Shown one piece after another: positions 34,728 through 39,566 of a stretch of DNA of 39,566 nucleotides (its first letter is position 1; the number at the start of each line of letters is the position of its first letter). The notes beneath the pieces are model-generated. The model was not told where the DNA came from and made no database searches. It was given only the letters and a program-made list of their open reading frames with translations. Source of the stretch: Bacteroidaceae bacterium (GTDB lineage: Bacteria > Bacteroidota > Bacteroidia > Bacteroidales > Bacteroidaceae); contig JAFZVN010000036.1 of assembly GCA_017617805.1 (NCBI GenBank), positions 1 to 39,566 of the forward strand, given 5' to 3'. The translations under genes were made by a program, and so were the position numbers.

Positions 34728-35519
34728 TTATAATCTCACATTCACTCCCTCGCTGGCCAGATACTGTTTCAGCTCAGGAATAGGTATCTCGCCAAAGTGG
34801 AACACGCTGGCAGCCAAAGCAGCGTCGCTGTGTCCGTTGATGAAGGTGTCACGGAAGTGTTCCTTGCAGCCAGCACCGCCGGAGGCAATCACAGGGATGG
34901 TCAGCGTGTCAGCCAACTTTCGCAGGGCAGCATCCGCAAATCCGTTCTTCACACCATCATGATTCATCGACGTGAACAGAATTTCACCAGCACCTCGCTC
35001 ATTCACTTCCTTTGCCCAGTCGAAGAGTTTGTATTCAGTCGGCACACGACCACCATTCACGTAGCATCTCCAATCCCCGTCAATTCTTGGGTCTCCATTC
35101 TCATGCACCGTGTCATTCTCGCATTTCGCGTCAATCGCCACCACACACACCTGACTGCCAAAGTTCTTGACAATCTCATCAATCAGTTCAGGACGTCTCA
35201 AGGCGGCAGAGTTGATGCTCACCTTGTCAGCTCCTGCATTCAGGAGTCTCTCCACATCCTTCAGTTCGTTGATGCCACCACCCACCGTGAAGGGGATGTT
35301 GATCTCCAGGGCGATGCGCTTCACCAATTCCGTAAAGGTCTTGCGTCCTTCGTGCGAGGCCGTGATGTCCAGATACACCAACTCATCGGCTCCCTGCTCA
35401 CTGTAGAGCTTGCCCAGTTCGATGGGGTCTCCAGCCTGACGCAGGTTCACGAAGTTCGTTCCTTTCACGGTCTGTCCGTCTTTAATGTCCAGACAAGGTA
35501 TGATTCTCTTTGCTAACAT
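34728..35519 (-). CDS. hisF: Imidazole glycerol phosphate synthase, cyclase subunit
   Basis: The 263-residue TIM barrel begins [20 protein letters not shown] (catalytic Asp11 equivalent) and shows [38 protein letters not shown] (second catalytic Asp), [14 protein letters not shown] and VIASGGAG. With HisH it makes IGP and AICAR. The insert [20 protein letters not shown] between strands 5 and 6 is a little longer than in short HisF forms. The spacer to hisA consists only of TTTAGAG units. Confidence 0.97.
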   Translation of the reverse strand: MLAKRIIPCLDIKDGQTVKGTNFVNLRQAGDPIELGKLYSEQGADELVYLDITASHEGRKTFTELVKRIALEINIPFTVGGGINELKDVERLLNAGADKVSINSAALRRPELIDEIVKNFGSQVCVVAIDAKCENDTVHENGDPRIDGDWRCYVNGGRVPTEYKLFDWAKEVNERGAGEILFTSMNHDGVKNGFADAALRKLADTLTIPVIASGGAGCKEHFRDTFINGHSDAALAASVFHFGEIPIPELKQYLASEGVNVRL

Positions 35520-35553
35520 TTACTCTAAACCCTAAACTCTAAACTCTAAACTA
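35520..35553. repeat. TTTAGAG heptamer array forming the hisA-hisF spacer
   Basis: On the minus strand the hisA stop TAG runs straight into TTTAGAG TTTAGAG TTTAGGG TTTAGAG and then TAAATG, where ATG is the hisF start. The whole spacer is thus repeat. Confidence 0.85.
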
Positions 35554-36273
35554 TCCCACATATTTTTCCAGTTCCTCCATCTTGATTTTCCCCTCATAAA
35601 TCGCTTTGCCAAACACCACGGCAGGAATGCCAGACGAGTTCAGCAAGTCGATGTCCTCGATGCAACTCACACCACCACTGGCAATGAGGTACAACTCAGG
35701 AAACTCCTTCATCACATCCTCATACAGCTTGATGGCTGGACCTTCCAGCATGCCATCCTTGCTGATGTCTGTGCAGAGCACATTGTCCACACCCTTCTTC
35801 ACATACTTGTGCAGGAAGGGCAGCAACTCATCCTCTCCCTCTTCTTTCCATCCGTTGATGCTGATGCGTCCGTTCTTCACGTCGGCACCCAAGATGATTT
35901 TGTTGTCGTTGTATTTTTCCAGCCAAGTCTCAAACAGCGCAGGGTTCTTCACAGCCACACTGCCGATGGTCACCATCGTGGCGCCACTGGCGAAGGCGAT
36001 GTCAATGTCCTCGTCCGACTTGATGCCTCCACCGAAGTCAATCACCAGACTCGTGTGGTCGGCGATGCGCTCAATGGTCTTGTAGTTGACGATGTGCTGC
36101 GAACGGGCACCATCCAAGTCCACTGTGTGCAGACGTCGGATGCCGTGAGCCTCAAACATCTTGGCCACTTCCAACGGGTCTTCGTTATAGACCTTCTTCG
36201 TGTCGTAGTCGCCTTGAGTCAGACGCACGCACTTGCCATCAATAATATCTATTGCAGGAATGATCTCAATCAT
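35551..36273 (-). CDS. hisA: ProFAR isomerase (HisA)
   Basis: The 240-residue TIM barrel begins MIEIIPAIDIIDGKCVRLTQGDY and carries LVIDFGGGIKSDEDI, VTIGSVAVKNP, CTDISKDGMLEGP and LIASGGVS, with the two acid-base Asp residues near 8 and 130. It isomerises ProFAR to PRFAR. A 14-base tandem repeat precedes it. Confidence 0.97.
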   Translation of the reverse strand: MIEIIPAIDIIDGKCVRLTQGDYDTKKVYNEDPLEVAKMFEAHGIRRLHTVDLDGARSQHIVNYKTIERIADHTSLVIDFGGGIKSDEDIDIAFASGATMVTIGSVAVKNPALFETWLEKYNDNKIILGADVKNGRISINGWKEEGEDELLPFLHKYVKKGVDNVLCTDISKDGMLEGPAIKLYEDVMKEFPELYLIASGGVSCIEDIDLLNSSGIPAVVFGKAIYEGKIKMEELEKYVG

Positions 36274-36295
36274 AATTCAAGTCCTTCTTATCTTT

Positions 36296-36342
36296 CAACT
36301 GTCAATTGTCAACTGTCAATTGTCAACTGTCAATTGTCAACT
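36296..36342. repeat. Tandem repeat CAACTGTCAATTGT, about 3.4 copies, overlapping the hisH stop
   Basis: Units lie at 36296-36309, 36310-36323, 36324-36337 and a partial CAACT. On the minus strand the array encodes the last residues of HisH (about LTIDS) and its TGA (36325-36323). Confidence 0.9.
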
Positions 36343-36934
36343 CTATAAAGTTTTTCAAAATCCGTTCGCCCCATTTTCCACTTTTCTCTGGGTGGAACTG
36401 CGTGGCAAAGAAGTTATCCTTGTGCAGCGCAGAAGAGTAGGGCAGGGTGTAGTCAGTTGTGGCAATCGTCCAATCGCACTTGGGCACATAGAAACTATGG
36501 ATGAAATAGACGAACTCAGGCTTCTCAAACCCCTTGAACAGGTCTGTCTTCGTGTCTTCGATGGTGTTCCAACCCATCTGCGGCACCTTGTCCTCATGCA
36601 CCCTTGGTTGGAATCGCTTCACATCCACATCAAACACGCCCAGACAATCCGTGTCGTGCTCCTCGCTGTGACGGCACAACAACTGCATGCCGATGCAGAT
36701 GCCCAACACAGGCTGCTTCAGATTCACAATCACCTCGTCCAATTGGTGTGCCTTCAGATAGGCCATTGCGCTGTGGGCTTCCCCTTGACCAGGGAAAATC
36801 ACACGGTCAGCCTTCTGAATCTTTTCCACGTCGTCTGTCACCATGGGCTCCAGTCCTAAACGCCTCACTGCATTCTCCACCGAACCGATGTTGCCAGCAT
36901 TATATTTTACGATTGCTACGTTCATTTGCTTCAC
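36323..36934 (-). CDS. hisH: Imidazole glycerol phosphate synthase, glutaminase subunit
   Basis: This class I glutamine amidotransferase has 203 residues: VAIVKYNAGNIGSVENAVRRLG, FPGQGEA, the nucleophile motif LGICIGMQLL, and the His/Glu pair in ATQFHPEKSG. It supplies ammonia to HisF. It is the first gene of the second his cluster and has a consensus promoter. Its C-terminus after about KNFIE is formed by the tandem repeat. Confidence 0.97.
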   Translation of the reverse strand: MKQMNVAIVKYNAGNIGSVENAVRRLGLEPMVTDDVEKIQKADRVIFPGQGEAHSAMAYLKAHQLDEVIVNLKQPVLGICIGMQLLCRHSEEHDTDCLGVFDVDVKRFQPRVHEDKVPQMGWNTIEDTKTDLFKGFEKPEFVYFIHSFYVPKCDWTIATTDYTLPYSSALHKDNFFATQFHPEKSGKWGERILKNFIELTIDS

Positions 36935-36955
36935 TAAACCTCATAAAAACGGGTG

Positions 36956-36987
36956 CAAAGGTAATACTTTTTTTTGACTTATACAAA
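36956..36987 (-). promoter_or_regulatory. Promoter of the hisH operon
   Basis: On the minus strand TTTG (36987-36984), 20 bases, TACCTTTG (36963-36956), 22 bases before the hisH ATG. The TTTG is part of the T-run of the upstream terminator. Confidence 0.8.
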
Positions 36988-37012
36988 AAATCCCCCGTAT
37001 TTTATACGGGAG
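36985..37012 (-). terminator. Terminator of the TlpA-like gene
   Basis: CCCGTAT (36994-37000) and ATACGGG (37004-37010) form a tight stem, followed on the minus strand by TTTTTT. The T-run overlaps the -33 element for hisH. Confidence 0.85.
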
Positions 37013-37102
37013 ACCTTTAATTTGGTAAAGTTTATAGTTTAGAGTTTAGAGAAGGCTGATGCGATGCACACACTTTAACCTTTAACCCTTAACCTTTAAC
37101 CT
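37013..37102. repeat. Two repeat families behind the TlpA-like gene
   Basis: On the minus strand, the stop TAA continues as AGGTTAAAGGTTAAGGGTTA AAGGTTAAAG; after a short unique piece come CTCTAAACTCTAAACTATAA units, the TTTAGAG family. Confidence 0.8.
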
Positions 37103-38986
37103 TTACTTGACTACCTTTTCAATCTCTTCTTTGAACACATCTATGCCCGAGAAGCCGATCTGCTTGAATGTCTGCTGTCCCTGTGCATCGTAGAGGGCAT
37201 AGGTGGGGATGCCCGTCGATTCGTAGTGGTTGAGGAGTTGTTGATACTGCTCTTTGGTCAGATAGAAGTGGGAACCATCAATTTCACCAATCATTTCCTG
37301 CCATGTGTTCAGCGGCGAAGTCTCTGAAGTGATATAGACAAACTGGATGTTCTTGCCCTTCAGCTCTTCCTTCATCGGCTTCATCGCCTCGTGACCAGCA
37401 CGGCAGGGACCGCACCACGTTGCCCAGATGTCGATGAGCACAGCCTTCCCCTTATACAGGTCGAGGATGGTTTGCAGGATGTTCTCAGGTGCCACATCGT
37501 CGTATTTCTTGTAGAAGACACCATCGGCGCTTTGTGCCTCCATCTGTTTGGACAGCTCGTTGAGTTGACGTTTCAATTCCTCCTGCTCTGCTTCATACTC
37601 TCGAACCACCTGCTTGCAATCTTCGCTCTCCACCTCGCCCAAGGCTGTGAGTGCCTCCTTATTGCCTTCCAGGGCGTAAGGCACTCGCTGCAAGTCGCAG
37701 TTGTAAGGGTTCTTCTCTGCTGCCGTCTTGTCGAGGTAGTACAGCGGCATGTTCCAGAATTCCTTGCTGCATGGGGAACCAGGCTCATTCATGTATTGGA
37801 AGGCATACTCCATCTTCGTTTCAGGGAAAGTGATGTTCTTTTCGTTGGCCTTGTAGAGGCTGTCGATTTCAGCATTGTTCGCCACTCTCACCTTGCCCAA
37901 TTGAAGTTGCAGGGTGGTGAATTCATTCGCGAAACTGGTGAGCCAATGCAAGTGTTCAGCCTCAGCATCCATGCAGAGCAAGTCCTTGACAGCCGTGGTG
38001 TATTTTGACGACTTGGCATAATCCACACGCTTCTTGAGGGTGTTGTTCACAAGGGCAAGCCGTTCCTCTGGCGTGGTGCACTTGCATACACTTTCGTAGA
38101 GCTGTTCTTTCTCTTTCGTTTCGTTGGTCTTTGCCTGCTCCGTCACCAAGTCCATGTTGGTCTTGGCGAGGAAACCCTTGAAAGCGAGGATGGGTTGATC
38201 GCCGTTGATAGCGTTCATCAGGATGGACGTCTCCTGTCCTGGGGCGAGGACGATGTACGCACGAATCATGCCATTCACACCAATCATCACCTCACGCGCC
38301 AGCCACATGGGAACCTCTATCGTCGCCGTTCCGTCCTCTGCAAAGGGAACCACCTTCTCAAAATAATCCGTCTTGCCCAGTGGGACGAATCTGCTGACCC
38401 AAAACTCCAAGCCCATCTCAGGTCGATAACCCAGCATCTTCACCTTGATGGTTGCCACCCCTTTGTTGATTTTGGCAGCAGGCAGCGTCTCGTCCTTGGC
38501 ATACTTCGCATTCTGCCATTCGGCAGGGAGCACCATCTTCTTCTTCGTCTTCGAGTCGCAGATGTTCCAGAATCGGAATGCCTCCTTGTAGTCACCCTCC
38601 GTGAAGTCAAACTCCTTCGTGTCCAAGGGTAGGGGATTGAAGTGCAATGCCAGGTTCGCCTTTCCGCTCTGAGGAATCCAGAAGAGCGAATCGAGTTGCA
38701 GATCCGACTCTGTCTCGTTGGTCTTCGTACCACCCGTGATGCCATACCGCTTCCCATCAGGAGTCTTCACATACGAATTCTTGTCAAAGCGAATCCAGTT
38801 GCCAGGCGAGTAGTTGGCTGTGATGTGCATCACCATCTCCGTCTCCTTCAGTTCCACTTTCGTGATGACAAACTTACTGTTGTACGTTCCCATAAAGGCC
38901 GATGGGTTCTCCCACACCACCTCCTTTGCCTGTCCTGCCACAGCCATCAGCACGAGCAGCAAGGCACTCATGATTTTCTTTTTCAT
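37103..38986 (-). CDS. Exported TlpA/ResA-like thioredoxin-fold protein
   Basis: I chose the ATG at 38986 (MKKKIMSALLLVLMAVAGQA signal peptide, 627 residues); an ATG at 39004 would add six residues before it. The C-terminal about 160 residues form a TlpA-like thioredoxin: AVLIDIWATWCGPCRAGHEAMKPM with a CGPC active site near residue 525, and ESTGIPTYALYDAQG with the cis-Pro. The long N-terminal part has a beta-rich region (about 25-260) and a helical, charged region (about 290-490). Such DUF4369-like/TlpA proteins act as periplasmic thiol reductants in Bacteroidetes; a specific partner is not evident. No SusCD or cytochrome genes are adjacent. It ends in the terminator before hisH. Confidence 0.88.
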   Translation of the reverse strand: MKKKIMSALLLVLMAVAGQAKEVVWENPSAFMGTYNSKFVITKVELKETEMVMHITANYSPGNWIRFDKNSYVKTPDGKRYGITGGTKTNETESDLQLDSLFWIPQSGKANLALHFNPLPLDTKEFDFTEGDYKEAFRFWNICDSKTKKKMVLPAEWQNAKYAKDETLPAAKINKGVATIKVKMLGYRPEMGLEFWVSRFVPLGKTDYFEKVVPFAEDGTATIEVPMWLAREVMIGVNGMIRAYIVLAPGQETSILMNAINGDQPILAFKGFLAKTNMDLVTEQAKTNETKEKEQLYESVCKCTTPEERLALVNNTLKKRVDYAKSSKYTTAVKDLLCMDAEAEHLHWLTSFANEFTTLQLQLGKVRVANNAEIDSLYKANEKNITFPETKMEYAFQYMNEPGSPCSKEFWNMPLYYLDKTAAEKNPYNCDLQRVPYALEGNKEALTALGEVESEDCKQVVREYEAEQEELKRQLNELSKQMEAQSADGVFYKKYDDVAPENILQTILDLYKGKAVLIDIWATWCGPCRAGHEAMKPMKEELKGKNIQFVYITSETSPLNTWQEMIGEIDGSHFYLTKEQYQQLLNHYESTGIPTYALYDAQGQQTFKQIGFSGIDVFKEEIEKVVK

Positions 38987-39004
38987 TTTGTTGATTTCTA
39001 TCAT

Positions 39005-39073
39005 TTATGTTAGTCTTTTGTTAGTAATTCTAATTCACTTTTCCCTCTACTCAACTTTCGCAAGTGTTCAACT
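39005..39073. other. Upstream region of the TlpA-like gene, no promoter recognised
   Basis: AT-rich sequence before the gene start. No TAnnTTTG element is seen on the minus strand, so the promoter may be further upstream or diverged. Confidence 0.4.
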
Positions 39074-39295
39074 TGTTCATTTCAACACAAATTACGCGAA
39101 ATTCCACAAAACTAAGCAGCAAGAATCTATCACACAAAGCACCTTCTGTGCTACTAATTTCACGAAGGCCATCCGGACGGTTCGTGAACCTTTAGCTCGG
39201 CGTAGCCAAATTAGTAGCCGCTTGCGGCTTCGAGCAATAAGAAAATCTGTCCGCATGGTTTCGTTTCTTTCGTGAAATTCGTGTTAAAATGAACA
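39074..39295. repeat. 222-base element with 28-base imperfect terminal inverted repeats
   Basis: The first 28 bases (39074-39101) match the reverse complement of the last 28 (39268-39295) at 24 positions; both ends begin TGTTCATTT when read inward. Inside are a perfect 11-base inverted repeat (GCTACTAATTT 39150-39160, AAATTAGTAGC 39208-39218), a CACGAA/TTCGTG pair (39161-39166, 39181-39186) and a hairpin AGCCGCTTGCGGCT (39216-39229). No open reading frame of note. It is MITE-like or a structured dispersed repeat; no flanking target duplication is seen. Confidence 0.7.
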
Positions 39296-39488
39296 TACGA
39301 AACTTAACTCCCTTTATATATACGCACATCCCCCTCAAAATATTGCACTCAAAGCCGAATTTAACCTTTCACCCATCACCTTATCATGGATAAGCCCGCA
39401 GAAAATTTTTCTTTTGTCATTGGATTCGGCTTCTAAAGTGCCTATTAGGAGTAAAATTTGTTACTATTAAGGGTTGCAAATTCTAGAC
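39296..39488. other. Non-coding AT-rich stretch
   Basis: No gene is recognised. Towards its end AAAATTTGTTAC (39453-39464) pairs with GTAACAAAATTTT (39495-39507), and TTAAGGGT is repeated directly at 39467-39474 and 39489-39496. Confidence 0.5.
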
Positions 39489-39545
39489 TTAAGGGTAACA
39501 AAATTTTCTCTTAATGGCCGCCTTTTCCGCCTCTTCTTTTGACAT
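39489..39545 (-). CDS. Possible 18-residue leaderless peptide
   Basis: On the minus strand a consensus TAACTTTG is followed two bases later by an ATG opening MSKEEAEKAAIKRKFCYP and a TAA. The start of a longer gene that has been cut, or a regulatory leader, are equally possible. Low confidence: it may be chance. Confidence 0.25.
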   Translation of the reverse strand: MSKEEAEKAAIKRKFCYP

Positions 39546-39547
39546 TG

Positions 39548-39555
39548 CAAAGTTA
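39548..39555 (-). promoter_or_regulatory. -7 element at the right edge
   Basis: The minus strand reads TAACTTTG. The matching -33 element would lie outside the window. Confidence 0.5.
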
Positions 39556-39566
39556 CGACATTTTTC

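Noticed and set aside
35520-35553. Telomere or replicon-end sequence
   Set aside because: The heptamers lie between two operon genes in short copy number; the likeness to plant telomere units is superficial.
36296-36342. CRISPR-like array
   Set aside because: Units of 14 bases are strictly tandem without spacers and no cas gene is near.

Overview
The window looks like a chromosomal stretch of a Bacteroidales bacterium, most probably Prevotella or a close relative. Supporting evidence: many promoters of the Bacteroidetes type (TTTG about 19-20 bases before TAnnTTTG), no consistent Shine-Dalgarno sites, a type III glutamine synthetase, a class III fructose-1,6-bisphosphatase, a TonB-type outer-membrane receptor, a protein with a T9SS-like C-terminal tail, and a fused NfnA-NfnB enzyme. 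The genus is inferred from gene content; no 16S gene is present.

Layout. 1-2.8 kb: the edge of an accessory locus, with a 5'-truncated VirE_N/BT4734-like P-loop protein, a 33-residue 'smalltalk' peptide and a P5-like putative cell-wall protein. 2.8-4.5 kb: envelope genes (SPOR lipoprotein; YtxH, holin-like and small partner proteins). 4.5-11.2 kb: recR, a membrane protein, a GT2 glycosyltransferase and then hisG-hisD-hisC-hisB, with no promoter visible inside. 11.2-14.5 kb (minus): fbp, a secreted protein and a zinc-ribbon protein. 14.7-16.9 kb: glnN. 16.9-20.7 kb (minus): nfnAB fusion and a beta-helix lipoprotein. 21-22.2 kb: nspC. 22.2-25.5 kb (minus): an outer-membrane receptor and two identical tRNA-Asp genes. 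25.9-30.7 kb: the methylmalonyl-CoA epimerase/decarboxylase operon. 30.8-36.9 kb (minus): hisH-hisA-hisF-hisIE-ftsE-like-lysC-lysA. 37.1-39.0 kb (minus): a TlpA-like thioredoxin. 39.0-39.6 kb: non-coding, with a 222-base element bounded by inverted repeats.

Together the two his clusters, pointing in opposite directions, carry hisG, D, C, B, H, A, F and IE, which is the whole pathway from PRPP to histidine except a recognisable separate histidinol-phosphate phosphatase (HisB supplies it). GlnN and NfnAB link nitrogen assimilation and redox balance; the epimerase/decarboxylase operon fits propionate formation through the succinate pathway with a sodium-pumping decarboxylase.

The most unusual signal is not a gene. 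Short, low-complexity dispersed repeats of several families (TTTAGAG, GTCAATTGTCAACT, AAAGGTTAA, AATTGAAAAGTTG) begin right at or inside stop codons of many genes, fill operon spacers, supply the last residues of some proteins, and also occur in frame inside the accessory P-loop gene and nspC.
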